From CAWABB01 sp963780165 (GTDB lineage Bacteria > Bacteroidota > Ignavibacteria > UBA10030 > UBA6906), in contig CAWABB010000001.1 in assembly GCA_963780165.1 (NCBI GenBank), positions 1,426,001 through 1,490,000 of the forward strand: a DNA stretch of 64,000 nucleotides, read 5' to 3'. Positions 43,536 through 52,922 of the stretch are shown one piece after another. Below the pieces are notes generated by a model. The model was not told the DNA's origin. It worked only from the letters and a program-made list of their open reading frames with translations, and did not search any database. A program made the position numbers and the translations under genes. Numbering within the stretch: the first letter of the stretch is position 1; each line of letters starts with the position of its first letter.

Positions 43536-45875
43536 ATGCGCGCAAAAAACCTCGCCTGGATCCTTCTTCCTGTCATCCTCGGTGCCGGCATCATCCTCTT
43601 CGTGATCGCCCGGCCCCCGGCCGGGCCGCCTGCCTTCATCGATCCCGCGTCGGACAGTGTCCGCTTCGTCGGCACATCCGCCTGCATCAAATGCCACGAG
43701 CAGGAATACAATCTCTGGCGAACCTCCGATCACGCTCTCGCGATGGGCGTGGCCGCCGATAGCACGGTGCTCGCGCCGTTTCGCGGCGAGACATTTGTCC
43801 AGCACGGAGTGCGGTCGCGGTTCTTCCGTCGTGATGGCAAGTTCATGGTCACCACCGAAGGACCCGACGGCACGATGACAGATTTCGAGATCGCATACAC
43901 GTTCGGGTATTTTCCGCTGCAACAGTATCTCGTGGAATTTCCCGGAGGAAAATTTCAGACACTCCCCCTCTGCTGGGACACACGGGTCGCTGCCAAAGGC
44001 GGGCAGCGGTGGTTTCATATCTACGGCAAAGAGCGCATCGCGCCGGACGATATCCTGTTCTGGACCCGCATCCCACAGAACTGGAACTACATGTGTTCGG
44101 AATGCCATTCGACAAACCCTCTCAAGAACTTCGATCCGGCAGCCGGAACCTATGCCAGCTCGTGGTCCGAGATCGTTGTCGCCTGCGAGGCCTGCCACGG
44201 CCCCGGATCGGACCACGTCGTCTGGGGAACGAGCGTCAGAGCAGGCCGTGTTCCCGCCCCCGGGTCGGAAATGGGTCTGAAAGTGCGCCTGAAAGAGTCC
44301 GGCCGCGGCACCTGGGTCATGAACGAAAAGACGGGCAATTCCTCGCGTTCCATCCCCCTCGCCTCCGATGTCCAGCTTGAAATCTGCGCCCGATGCCACT
44401 CCCGCCGTACCCAGCTCACGCAGGACTACGTCCACGGACAACCGCTGGTGACCACGCATTTGCCCGCACTCCTGGAGGCGGATCTCTATTTTCCGGACGG
44501 ACAGATCCGGGATGAGGTCTATGAGTACGCCTCATTCAAGCAGAGCAAGATGTACCAGAAGGGTGTACTGTGCGTCAACTGCCATGAGCCGCACAGCATG
44601 CGCGTCTACGACAAGGACAATAGCCTCTGCTACCGCTGCCATTCGCAGCAGAAGTTCGGGTCACGCGAGCACCACTTCCACCGGTCGGATTCCACCGGGG
44701 GTAGCTGCATCCAGTGCCACATGCCGACGCGGACATACATGCAGGTGGACGTCCGCCGCGATCACGGCTTCCGCATTCCTCGCCCGGATCTCACCGTCCT
44801 CCTCGGCGTCCCGAACACATGCACTGCGTGTCACACGGATAGGTCAGCCCGCTGGGCATCGGACTGCGTCACGCGCTGGTACGGAGCCAGACCGGATTCG
44901 GCTTCGCACACAGGAGTTCTGTTCTCGGAAGGCCGCGCAGGTAATCCCGGAGCCGTGCCTGGTCTGGTGGCGCTGGCCGGCGACACATCTCGGCCGGCCA
45001 TCCTCCGTGGAACCGCACTCTCAATACTTGAGGGACATGCGACCCCTGCCGCCGCGAGCGCTGTGCAACACGGGCTGAACGATCCCGACCCGCTCGTGCG
45101 TATCGGGGCCCTGCGTGCGCTCAATCTCTTCCCTTCAGCCGGCCGCTTCGCGGACGCACGCCATCTGTTGAACGACCCGCATCTCGCCGTGAGGGTCGAA
45201 GCCGAGGGAACACTTGCGGAGATCCCGCGGCAGGAACTTCGCGCCGACGACCTTGCGCTTCTGGATTCCGCGCTTGCCGAGTACTCGATGGTCCAGCGAT
45301 TCAATAGCGATCATCCCGCAGGTCTCATGAACCTCGGGAACATCGCGGCGTGGCGGGGGGACCCCGTCGCAGCGGAGGCGTTCTACCGGAAGGGCATTGA
45401 GCGCGAGCCGGCCTTCATTCCACAGTACATCAATCTCTCTGACCTGTTCCGCCGTCAGGAAGACGACGAGAAGGGAGAAAAGGTACTCCAGGACGCATTG
45501 AAGGCCAGCTCCGAATCCGCGGACGCCCACTATGCCCTCGGCCTTCTCAATGCGCGCCGGAAGAACCTGCCCGCGGCTCTGGAGCACCTCAGGCGGGCTG
45601 CGGACCTACGCCCCGAAGAAGCGTCCTACGCCTATGCGTACGGGGTGGCGCTGAGTTCAACAGGCAACGCCGTGGACGCACTGCGCGTGTTGAACAACGC
45701 GTCGACGCGCCATCGGTATAACCAGGATATCCTGGTTGCCCTCGCAACGATCGAGCGAGACCGGGGGGACCTCCCGGCCGCTCTGGAGCACGCCGGGACG
45801 CTGGTGCGCACCTGGCCGGAAAATCAGTCGTTCCTGCGACTCTTCCAGCAGCTGCAAGCTGAGCACAATCGCTAG
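43536..45875 (+). CDS. Octaheme c-type cytochrome with HEAT-like and TPR repeats
   Basis: 779 residues. One N-terminal membrane helix (LAWILLPVILGAGIILFVIA) anchors it facing the periplasm. Eight CxxCH heme motifs are visible: CIKCH (from residue 50), CSECH, CEACH, CARCH, CVNCH, CYRCH, CIQCH and CTACH. The rest is a HEAT-like helical segment (about 490-590, VRIGALRALNLFPSAGRF) and TPRs (AEAFYRKGIEREPAFIPQYINLSDLF; ADAHYALGLLNARRKNLPAALEHL). This heme-TPR fusion is a known but poorly characterised family; TPRs may bind a partner reductase. It could carry electrons for the neighbouring Fe-S aldo/keto reductase, but that is conjecture. Confidence 0.88.
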   Translation: MRAKNLAWILLPVILGAGIILFVIARPPAGPPAFIDPASDSVRFVGTSACIKCHEQEYNLWRTSDHALAMGVAADSTVLAPFRGETFVQHGVRSRFFRRDGKFMVTTEGPDGTMTDFEIAYTFGYFPLQQYLVEFPGGKFQTLPLCWDTRVAAKGGQRWFHIYGKERIAPDDILFWTRIPQNWNYMCSECHSTNPLKNFDPAAGTYASSWSEIVVACEACHGPGSDHVVWGTSVRAGRVPAPGSEMGLKVRLKESGRGTWVMNEKTGNSSRSIPLASDVQLEICARCHSRRTQLTQDYVHGQPLVTTHLPALLEADLYFPDGQIRDEVYEYASFKQSKMYQKGVLCVNCHEPHSMRVYDKDNSLCYRCHSQQKFGSREHHFHRSDSTGGSCIQCHMPTRTYMQVDVRRDHGFRIPRPDLTVLLGVPNTCTACHTDRSARWASDCVTRWYGARPDSASHTGVLFSEGRAGNPGAVPGLVALAGDTSRPAILRGTALSILEGHATPAAASAVQHGLNDPDPLVRIGALRALNLFPSAGRFADARHLLNDPHLAVRVEAEGTLAEIPRQELRADDLALLDSALAEYSMVQRFNSDHPAGLMNLGNIAAWRGDPVAAEAFYRKGIEREPAFIPQYINLSDLFRRQEDDEKGEKVLQDALKASSESADAHYALGLLNARRKNLPAALEHLRRAADLRPEEASYAYAYGVALSSTGNAVDALRVLNNASTRHRYNQDILVALATIERDRGDLPAALEHAGTLVRTWPENQSFLRLFQQLQAEHNR

Positions 45876-45903
45876 GGATTACACGCCTGTCTCAAACACT
45901 GCT

Positions 45904-45950
45904 CCCTGACCCGTGACTGCCTGGCCTACGAGGGGGGGGATGGGTCAGGG
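45904..45950 (+). other. Inverted repeat after the multiheme cytochrome gene
   Basis: CCCTGACCC (45904-45912) pairs perfectly with GGGTCAGGG (45942-45950) across a 29-base loop. No T-run follows. It might protect the cytochrome mRNA 3' end or be chance. Confidence 0.25.
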
Positions 45951-46064
45951 AACCGCAGACCTCCCCGAACGCGCAAAACCCGGACCGGGCAAATGCCCGA
46001 CGGGTGGGATATTTCCCGAGTTTCCCCTATATTCCTCGCTAATGCCCCCCGACCACCCCACACC

Positions 46065-47279
46065 ATGCGACTTCCACGACTCTCACTGACACAGCTGATC
46101 TTTGTGGGGATGGCTATCGGCCTCTTTCTCGGCTGGGCGTTCCCCGACATCGCCGTCGAGCTCCGCCCCCTCAGCACGATATTCATCCGGCTCATCAAGA
46201 CTCTCATCGCGCCGCTCATTTTCGCCACGCTTGTCGTCGGGATCGCCGGCCATGGTGACCTGAGGCAGGTCGGGCGCATGGGCATCAAGTCCCTTGTCTA
46301 CTTCGAAGTCATCACGACACTGGCCCTGCTCATCGGCCTGGTCGCCGTGAACCTCGTGAAGCCCGGCGTGGGCGTGAATCTTCATGCGGTCGCACCTGCG
46401 ACGGACTTCGCCGGTAAGCAGCAGACCTTTTCGGAGGTCATCACGCACATCTTCCCGCAGAGCATCGTGGAAGCCGCAGCCCAGGGCGAGGTGCTGCAGA
46501 TCGTCGTCTTCACGGTGCTCTTCAGCTTCGGCGTGGCACTCGTTACCGAGTCGCGACGGAAGATCATCGTGGACTTCTGCGATGCGCTGGCCGAAACGAT
46601 GTTCAAGGTCACGGGAATTGTCATGCGGTACGCCCCGATCGGCGTGGGCGCGGCGATCGCCGTCACGGTCGGACACCGCGGGCTCTCGGTTCTCATCAAC
46701 CTCGGGCTCCTCATTCTGACACTGTACGGCGCGCTCATCGCCTTTGCGGTCCTTGTGCTCCTCCCCGTGGCGCTTATCGCCCGCATCCCCATCGGCGCCT
46801 TTGTGAAGGCGGTCAAAGAGCCGGCGCTCATCGCGTTCTCAACGACGAGCTCCGAAGCGGCCCTTCCCAAGGCCTTCCAGAACATGGAGGCATTCGGCGT
46901 CCCGCGGCGCATCGTTGCGTTCGTTCTGCCCACAGGGTACAGCTTCAATCTGGACGGAAGCACCCTGTACCTTTCGCTGGCATCGGTCTTTGTCGCGCAG
47001 GCTGCAGGTATCGACATGCCTCTCGGGGCGCAACTCCTCATGGGGCTGACGCTCATGCTGACGAGCAAGGGCGTCGCGGGAGTGCCGCGGGCGTCACTGG
47101 TGATCCTCGCCGGGACACTGGCGTCGTTCGGCCTCCCGCTCGAAGGCGTGGCGATCATCCTGGGCGTCGACGAAATCCTGGATATGGGGCGGACCACGCT
47201 GAACGTGGTCGGGAACTGCCTCGCCGCGGCGGTCATCGCCCGGTGGGAAGGAGAACTGGCTCTCGAAGGAGCGACATGA
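46065..47279 (+). CDS. Dicarboxylate/amino acid:cation symporter (DAACS)
   Basis: About 404 residues. Na+ or H+ driven uptake of glutamate, aspartate or C4-dicarboxylates. IRLIKTLIAPLIFATLVVGIAGHGD is the conserved early block. FSTTSSEAALPKAFQNMEAFGVPRRI is the serine-rich re-entrant loop HP1, and GYSFNLDGSTLYLSLASVFVAQA is the NMDGT-type TM7 motif, with NLDGS here. MLTSKGVAGVPRASLVILAGTL is HP2 and GVDEILDMGRTTLNVVGNCLAA is TM8 with the substrate Arg/Asp region. The ATG at 46065 begins the first helix; the frame opens at 45993. It ends in a TGA overlapping the next gene's ATG. Confidence 0.9.
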   Translation: MRLPRLSLTQLIFVGMAIGLFLGWAFPDIAVELRPLSTIFIRLIKTLIAPLIFATLVVGIAGHGDLRQVGRMGIKSLVYFEVITTLALLIGLVAVNLVKPGVGVNLHAVAPATDFAGKQQTFSEVITHIFPQSIVEAAAQGEVLQIVVFTVLFSFGVALVTESRRKIIVDFCDALAETMFKVTGIVMRYAPIGVGAAIAVTVGHRGLSVLINLGLLILTLYGALIAFAVLVLLPVALIARIPIGAFVKAVKEPALIAFSTTSSEAALPKAFQNMEAFGVPRRIVAFVLPTGYSFNLDGSTLYLSLASVFVAQAAGIDMPLGAQLLMGLTLMLTSKGVAGVPRASLVILAGTLASFGLPLEGVAIILGVDEILDMGRTTLNVVGNCLAAAVIARWEGELALEGAT

Positions 47280-48598
47280 CGGCGGAATCAATACTCAGGG
47301 GCCTGGCAGGCTTGGCGCTGATGGTCGGGCTCGCCTACGCGTTTTCGTCCAACCGACGGTCCATCAGCTGGCGGCTTGTTGCGATCGGTACGATCCTGCA
47401 GATCATCTTCGCACTCGTCGTCCTGAACACCGCCGCCGGCCGGAACATCTTCAGCTGGATCAGCAAGGGCTTTGTCATCCTCTTCGGTTTCGCCGCAGAA
47501 GGCGCCGCCTTTGTTTTCGGTCCGCTCGGCCGGGGCCCGGGCGCCGAAGGGAGCCTGGGCTTCTTCTTCGCTTTTCAGGTCCTGCCCATCGTGATATTCT
47601 TCGCCTCCCTGATGGCGATCCTCTATTATATTGGGATCATGCAGCGCGTGGTGCAGGCATTCGCATGGGTGATGGCCCGCCTTCTCGGGACCAGCGGAGC
47701 CGAATCGCTTTCAGTCTCGGCAAGCACATTCATCGGACAGACCGAAGCCCCGCTGGTCATCCGCCCCTATCTCCCGGTCCTCACCACCTCCGAGCTGTAC
47801 ACAATTATGGTGAGCGGCATGGCACACATTGCGGGGAGCGTCATGGCAGCCTATGTCACCATGCTCGCCACCGCCTACGCCAAAGTGTCCGGGACCCCCC
47901 TCGACGCGGCACAGGTAAACTTCGCCGGCCACTTCCTCGCAGCCAGCATCATGGCAGCCCCCGCCACGATGGTCGTCGCGAAAATGCTCGTGCCCGAGAC
48001 GGAGAGTCCCGTCACGATGGGGACCGTCAGGCTCAAGATCGAAAAGGGGTACTCGAACATCATCGAAGCAGCCGCCGGCGGGGCGGGCGACGGACTTCGG
48101 CTTGCGCTGAATATCGGCGCCATGCTTATCGCGTTCATCGCCTGCATTGCGGTCCTCAATTTTCTCCTCGGCTGGGCGGGAGACGTGAGCGGACTGAACT
48201 CGACCCTTCGAGCGCACTATGGCACCCCGCTCTCGCTCGAACTTCTCTTCGGATTCGTCTTCCAGTTTGTCGCCTACGCCATCGGCGTGCCGTGGAGCGA
48301 TGCGATGCCGGTCGGGAGCCTGATGGGCATCAAGCTGGTCCTGAACGAATTCGTCGCATACCTGCGCATGGCCGAGACGGTGGCCGCAGGAACGCTTTCT
48401 GAGAAGAGCATCATCATCGCCACCTATGCGCTCTGCGGGTTCGCGAACTTCTCATCCATCGGCATCCAGATCGGCGGCCTGAGCCCGCTCGCAGAGAACA
48501 GGCGGGCTGACATCGCACGGCTCGGGCTCCGCGCTGTCCTCGGCGGCACGATCGCCACATGGATGATCGCCTCCATCGCCGGAATGTTTGTCCCGTAA
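47276..48598 (+). CDS. Concentrative nucleoside transporter (CNT/NupC family)
   Basis: 440 residues and about 10 hydrophobic helices. The nucleoside-binding motifs GQTEAPLVIRPYL and VSGMAHIAGSVMAAYV, and later VLNEFVAYLRM and YALCGFANFSSIGIQIGGLSPLAENRR, are diagnostic of the family. It imports nucleosides with Na+ or H+. Translation is coupled to the DAACS gene (ATGA overlap at 47276-47279). The next gene, an NCS2-type permease, starts 28 bases downstream, suggesting a salvage-uptake operon. Confidence 0.93.
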   Translation: MTAESILRGLAGLALMVGLAYAFSSNRRSISWRLVAIGTILQIIFALVVLNTAAGRNIFSWISKGFVILFGFAAEGAAFVFGPLGRGPGAEGSLGFFFAFQVLPIVIFFASLMAILYYIGIMQRVVQAFAWVMARLLGTSGAESLSVSASTFIGQTEAPLVIRPYLPVLTTSELYTIMVSGMAHIAGSVMAAYVTMLATAYAKVSGTPLDAAQVNFAGHFLAASIMAAPATMVVAKMLVPETESPVTMGTVRLKIEKGYSNIIEAAAGGAGDGLRLALNIGAMLIAFIACIAVLNFLLGWAGDVSGLNSTLRAHYGTPLSLELLFGFVFQFVAYAIGVPWSDAMPVGSLMGIKLVLNEFVAYLRMAETVAAGTLSEKSIIIATYALCGFANFSSIGIQIGGLSPLAENRRADIARLGLRAVLGGTIATWMIASIAGMFVP

Positions 48599-48625
48599 CC
48601 GACACTCCCCTCTGACGGACGAAGC

Positions 48626-50218
48626 ATGAAAGAAACACCCGGAAGGTACCGCTGGTTTGTGCTCGGAGACTGGAACGGGTTCTTCGGGCTCATGTTCGAC
48701 AACCTGACAGTCCTCTCGTTTCTTGCAGGCATTCTGATCTTCGGTTTCGGATACCCCGCGGATATCGTGTACACGCGCATGTTCCCGGGCACCGCATTCG
48801 GTGTTCTGTTCGGCGACCTCGTGTATACCTGGCTCGCCTTCAGGCTCGCAAAGCGCACCGGCAGGCAGGACGTCACCGCGATGCCGCTCGGGCTCGACAC
48901 GCCGTCCACGATCGGGATCGCGCTCGTCGTGCTGGGCCCGGCCTTCCTCGGCCTCAAGAACGAGGGAATGAACGAGCGGGATGCCGCGATGATGACCTGG
49001 TACATCGGGATGGCGACGATGGTGTTCATCGGCATCATCAAGGTCGTCTTTTCGTTCCTCGGGCAGTGGGTGCAGAAGATCGTCCCGCAGGCAGGCCTCC
49101 TGGGATCGCTGGCCGGCATCGGCCTGGCCTTGATCGGACTCATCCCGCTGATCGACATCTTCGGCATGCCGCTCGTCGGGATCGTCGCACTCGGCATCAT
49201 CTTCTATTCGCTTGTCGCGGAGATCCATCTCCCGCGACGGATCCCGGGAGTGCTGGCGTCCGTCGTCATCGGCACCACGCTCTATTATTCGCTTGGGCCC
49301 ACAGGCCTGATCGGCGGCACATTTGCGGGTTTTCCGTCGCCGGATCTGCACTTCGGACTTCCCCTCCCGACGCTCGGATTCATTGAGGGAATGGGACGGG
49401 CACTGAACTACCTCCCGCTCGCAATCCCCTTCGGGATCCTGACGGTGGTCGGAGGCATCAACGTGACGGAGAGCGCGAGAGTTGCCGGGGACGATTACAG
49501 CACGAAAGAAATTCTGCTCACAGAGGCGGTGGCGACGCTCGTGGCGGGTGTCTGCGGAGGTGTCGCACAGTCGACACCGTACATCGGCCAGCCGGCGTAC
49601 AAGCGGATGGGTTCGCGCGCCGGATACACGCTGCTCACCGGCATCTTCATCGGGCTGGGGGGAATGCTGGGGTTTGTCTCGTTCTTCGTAGAGTTGATAC
49701 CGAGGGCCGTGCTTGCGCCGATCCTCGTGTTCGTTGCGCTGGATATCGTCGTCCAGGCGTTCCTGGCAACACCGGCCAGGCATGCGCCCGCGGTTGCCTT
49801 CGCGCTCTTTCCCACGGTCGCGCGTCTGCTCTCTATCAAGCTCGGGAACCCCGAGATCGTCCCTTCGGAGATCTTCACGCGATTGATGAACGTGGACGGA
49901 AAGGGCTTGCCGGAAATGCTGATCACGATCGCCCTGGGGAACGGGTTCATCGTGACGGCGATGCTCTGGGGAGGGTTTCTTGCGGAGCTGATCAATCGGC
50001 GGTTCGGAGCGACCGCGGTCTATCTGATCATCCTTGCAGTCTTCTCATTCTTCGGCGTCGTGCACTCCGCTCTGCCCGACGGCTCGATGTATTTCCCTTG
50101 GACGCTCGACGGGCTGGCGAAACAGGTCCCCTATCAATTCGCCTTCGCCTACCTGGTGCTCGCGATCCTGTTCATGGCCCTTTCCCGAACAGGCGAGGCC
50201 CGTCAGGCGGCGGGATAA
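48626..50218 (+). CDS. NCS2 family nucleobase permease (AzgA/xanthine-uracil-like)
   Basis: 530 residues and about 12-14 hydrophobic helices. NGFFGLMFDNLTVLSFLAGIL at the N-terminus, RQDVTAMPLGLDTPSTIG, the mid-protein GGINVTESARVAGDDYSTKEILLTEAVATLVAGVCGGVAQSTPYIGQPAYKRMGSRAGYTLLTGIFIG block (NCS2 TM8-TM10 signature) and PRAVLAPILVFVALDI are typical of NCS2 permeases. Substrate is likely a purine base or a related compound, inferred from the neighbouring nucleoside transporter. Last of three co-directional transporter genes. Confidence 0.85.
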   Translation: MKETPGRYRWFVLGDWNGFFGLMFDNLTVLSFLAGILIFGFGYPADIVYTRMFPGTAFGVLFGDLVYTWLAFRLAKRTGRQDVTAMPLGLDTPSTIGIALVVLGPAFLGLKNEGMNERDAAMMTWYIGMATMVFIGIIKVVFSFLGQWVQKIVPQAGLLGSLAGIGLALIGLIPLIDIFGMPLVGIVALGIIFYSLVAEIHLPRRIPGVLASVVIGTTLYYSLGPTGLIGGTFAGFPSPDLHFGLPLPTLGFIEGMGRALNYLPLAIPFGILTVVGGINVTESARVAGDDYSTKEILLTEAVATLVAGVCGGVAQSTPYIGQPAYKRMGSRAGYTLLTGIFIGLGGMLGFVSFFVELIPRAVLAPILVFVALDIVVQAFLATPARHAPAVAFALFPTVARLLSIKLGNPEIVPSEIFTRLMNVDGKGLPEMLITIALGNGFIVTAMLWGGFLAELINRRFGATAVYLIILAVFSFFGVVHSALPDGSMYFPWTLDGLAKQVPYQFAFAYLVLAILFMALSRTGEARQAAG

Positions 50219-50271
50219 TCTCGACTGCTGCGAGATCTCCCGCCGACGGGCAGATCCTTCCTCCCGCGTGA

Positions 50272-50829
50272 TTACTTTCCCTGCGGAGGAAACTGCTCGA
50301 GGATCATCCTGGCGACCTCGTCCGCCTTGGCCTGAGCTTCCACGGGGTCGCTCGGGGGATCGACCGTCAATTTGCCGACGCCGCGCCAGATCATCTCGAA
50401 GGCTTCGGCTTTCTTCTGAATGAGGTCGATGAAGATCGATCCCTCTGTATAATAGTTGACGTCAGTGGTCGTTCCACCCATCCCACCGTACCCTCTGCCG
50501 TACCATCCACCGTACCCGTACCCGTAGCTGGTCACGTTCATCTTGTCCTTTATGCCGGCATGGACTGCCACGTAGAAACTGGGATCCCCTGTCTCAAGCT
50601 TGGTGTATCCCTTGGCGGCAAGTGCTTTGTCCACGGCGACCATTGCGCGCTTCTGGAGAAGCGGCGCTTTCTCCAGCGCGTCCTGGGTTCCCTGCATCTT
50701 CACCCACTGGTACGTCGTCAATCCGGTAAAGGTCGCCGAAGGATCGTAGTCGGACGTGACCGACACAGACGAGCATCCCGCAAGCGCCACCAGCGAAAAA
50801 CAAAGAAGAACCAACGACATGTGCCTCAT
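50272..50829 (-). CDS. DUF4136 lipoprotein
   Basis: About 185 residues. Lipoprotein signal MRHMSLVLLCFSLVALAGCSS with lipobox LAGC. The DUF4136 body has SVTSDYDPSATFTGLTTYQW near the start, RAMVAVDKALAAKGYT, and a Gly/Tyr-rich loop (SYGYGYGGWYGRGYGGMGG) before EGSIFIDLIQKKAEAFEMIWRGVGK. Envelope location is likely; function unknown. The ATG at 50829 has GGAGG at six-base spacing; a TTG 12 bases earlier is in frame but is not used. Confidence 0.85.
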   Translation of the reverse strand: MRHMSLVLLCFSLVALAGCSSVSVTSDYDPSATFTGLTTYQWVKMQGTQDALEKAPLLQKRAMVAVDKALAAKGYTKLETGDPSFYVAVHAGIKDKMNVTSYGYGYGGWYGRGYGGMGGTTTDVNYYTEGSIFIDLIQKKAEAFEMIWRGVGKLTVDPPSDPVEAQAKADEVARMILEQFPPQGK

Positions 50830-50980
50830 AACTGCCTCCAAATTGATTCGAAGTGGTGAGTCTTCACCTCCACCTACTTACGTTCTCGATAGCACTGCTA
50901 CAATCCACCGAAAGGATGAAAGAGGGACTACGTCCCACCTCCCTTATGATCGCAACGATGGGCGGCTTGGAGCCGGCACG

Positions 50981-52216
50981 TCAGACCTCTTTGGGAACCG
51001 TCCTGACCCATGTCCCGAACTGCTTCAACTCCTCCAGGCGACACGACCACACGAGCTGCCCGTTCCAGACAGTGATATCAGGGCAGCCGTCGCACATGTT
51101 CTGATATCCGTTCGGCAGAAAGTCCACCGGCTGGATGATCATGACCGTCTGGTAGTGCAGCTTCTTGAACAGACGCGCGGGGTTCGTAAGGGCCGAGCGG
51201 AGATACCGGCCCGACGTCTGCCGCATCGCCGGGTCGATCGGGGAGAAGAGCATCATCGATCGCCCCTTCGCCGTCCATTTCGGGGACGCGTACGCCAGGT
51301 ACTTCCCGTGGAGCAAATGGTGCCCCGCCTGGACTGCCTCCAGCAGCTTCGGCCCGACATATCCGTAAATCCTCTCCCTCGTCCCCACCCGTCCCGTCAG
51401 CAGCCATTTGAATGTGTCGGCAGCTTCCGAGCCGTTCAGGTAAGCGCTCGGGGAAAAGTCAGGGAACCGCTCGCGGATCTTCGCCACCACCTCAGGCGCT
51501 TTCAGATCGATCTTCCTCTTCCCTTCCTCGCTGTAGTGCAACTCATCCGTCCGGATCCTGGTCCCGCCGGCGTACCAGTCGAACGGGAGCTGCGGCACCG
51601 CGGCGCGGAACAGGATGAAGACCATCACCTGGACGATGTCGATGTGTTTGGCCGCCCAGTCCACCATCTCCGGAACATACTGGAGCGTATCCTCATACAC
51701 CGTCGAATTGAAGGCACACGAGATGTTGCCCGCCTCGGCAAGCATTTCAGCATACTGCAGCCGCAGCTCGTTCAGATCCAGCTCGTTCTTGTTCTTCCAT
51801 TTCGGCCGCCCCTGCTTGCTGTCGATATGGAAGGTGAATCCCATGACTCCAGCCTTCTTGAGCTCCCGGAGAAGCTCCTTTGTCAACGCGCCGCCGTTCG
51901 TGTTGATAATCGCCTTCATGCCGGCATCGTTGACGGCCCTGACAATCTCGACGATCTGGGGGTGCATGAGAGGATCCCCCCCTGCAATTGACACCCCGTC
52001 AGCGTTGCGCAGCCGCTTGAACACCTCGATCTCCTCCCGCACGACATCCATCGTCTTGTGGCTGTTGGCCACGTTCTCGCGATAGCAGCCGTCGCACGCG
52101 AGGTTGCAGGCGGACGTCGGTTCAAGCCAGGAGATCGCGTTGTCCGGCAGAGACCACGGTAGCCGGTAGAGTTTTCGGTGGTCGAGACCATTGCTCTGAT
52201 GGAGGGGAGCCGTCAT
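50981..52216 (-). CDS. Radical SAM protein with C-terminal Cys-rich (SPASM-like) motif
   Basis: 411 residues. CNLACDGCYREN (Cys37, 41, 44) is the CxxxCxxC cluster that binds SAM; GVSIAGGDPLMHPQIVEI is the GGE-type SAM motif (here GGD), and INTNGGALT follows. The C-terminus has CDGCPDITVWNGQLVWSCRLEE, Cys residues spaced like an auxiliary Fe-S cluster. It looks like an HpnH/Fe-S maturase-type or peptide-modifying enzyme, but no precursor peptide gene is nearby. The ATG at 52216 has AGAGGA six bases upstream; an ATG at 52237 is also in frame. Confidence 0.85.
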   Translation of the reverse strand: MTAPLHQSNGLDHRKLYRLPWSLPDNAISWLEPTSACNLACDGCYRENVANSHKTMDVVREEIEVFKRLRNADGVSIAGGDPLMHPQIVEIVRAVNDAGMKAIINTNGGALTKELLRELKKAGVMGFTFHIDSKQGRPKWKNKNELDLNELRLQYAEMLAEAGNISCAFNSTVYEDTLQYVPEMVDWAAKHIDIVQVMVFILFRAAVPQLPFDWYAGGTRIRTDELHYSEEGKRKIDLKAPEVVAKIRERFPDFSPSAYLNGSEAADTFKWLLTGRVGTRERIYGYVGPKLLEAVQAGHHLLHGKYLAYASPKWTAKGRSMMLFSPIDPAMRQTSGRYLRSALTNPARLFKKLHYQTVMIIQPVDFLPNGYQNMCDGCPDITVWNGQLVWSCRLEELKQFGTWVRTVPKEV

Positions 52217-52313
52217 GGATATCCTCTTATCATACATGAATACTGTTGGTGTCGAATTGCCGGCGCCTGCCCTTCAGGATGCGTGCCATTTCGAGCGGCA
52301 GGCCACGGTCAGC

Positions 52314-52844
52314 TCATAGCAGGAAGTTGTAGCCGACCGTGAATGAGAACGCATTGAAATCCGGGTCGAAGAGCATATAGCGCACCCCGATCTCGAAGCC
52401 GGACTTCTGATATCCGATGCCGATGGGGAGCATGAACCGGCTCGTATTGCCCAGCACTCCGACAACCGCGCCTTCGTAGGTATAGTCTATGAAATAGAGC
52501 CCGGCTTCCAGGCTCCCGTAGAAACCTTCCACCAGATACTGCTTCCCACCCAGGAACAGACTGAACGCCGCCGGTTGCACCGACGTGTTCGATGAGAGAT
52601 CCTTCGTCGTCCATGCCAGATACCCGGCCGTGGCGGTGAATACCGTCTTGGCGCTGTATCCCATCTGGTACCGGAGGTTCCCGCCGTATCCGGTCCCGGC
52701 GATGTCGCCGAAGTCTCCCATGGGCAACGAAATCTCGAAATTCGCTCCGAGCGAGTGTTTGTTCCACCCCGGCTCACCCTGGGCGAAGGCCAGCACCGGG
52801 AGGACGGTCACGCAGAGTACGAGAACTGCTAAGTTGTGTTTCAT
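52314..52844 (-). CDS. Small outer-membrane beta-barrel protein
   Basis: About 176 residues. Signal peptide MKHNLAVLVLCVTVLPVLAFAQ. About eight alternating strands (SLGANFEISLPMGDF, AKTVFTATAGYLAW, VEGFYGSLEAGLYFIDYTY, GFEIGVRYMLFDPDF) end in AFSFTVGYNFLL with a C-terminal aromatic/Leu signature for BAM. It is an OmpW/OprF-like small barrel. Role unknown. The ATG at 52844 is seven bases after AAGGA; an ATG at 52850 is in frame. Confidence 0.7.
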   Translation of the reverse strand: MKHNLAVLVLCVTVLPVLAFAQGEPGWNKHSLGANFEISLPMGDFGDIAGTGYGGNLRYQMGYSAKTVFTATAGYLAWTTKDLSSNTSVQPAAFSLFLGGKQYLVEGFYGSLEAGLYFIDYTYEGAVVGVLGNTSRFMLPIGIGYQKSGFEIGVRYMLFDPDFNAFSFTVGYNFLL

Positions 52845-52922
52845 GGCCATGTCCTTGACTGTTAGCGTGATGAATGGGGGTTGCGAGTCCTGCAGAGACG
52901 GCTGCGCGTGCCCATCCGGGCG

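Noticed and set aside
48452..49783. 443-codon minus-strand open frame across the CNT and NCS2 genes
   Set aside because: Asp/Glu/Arg-rich antisense shadow of two membrane transporter genes.
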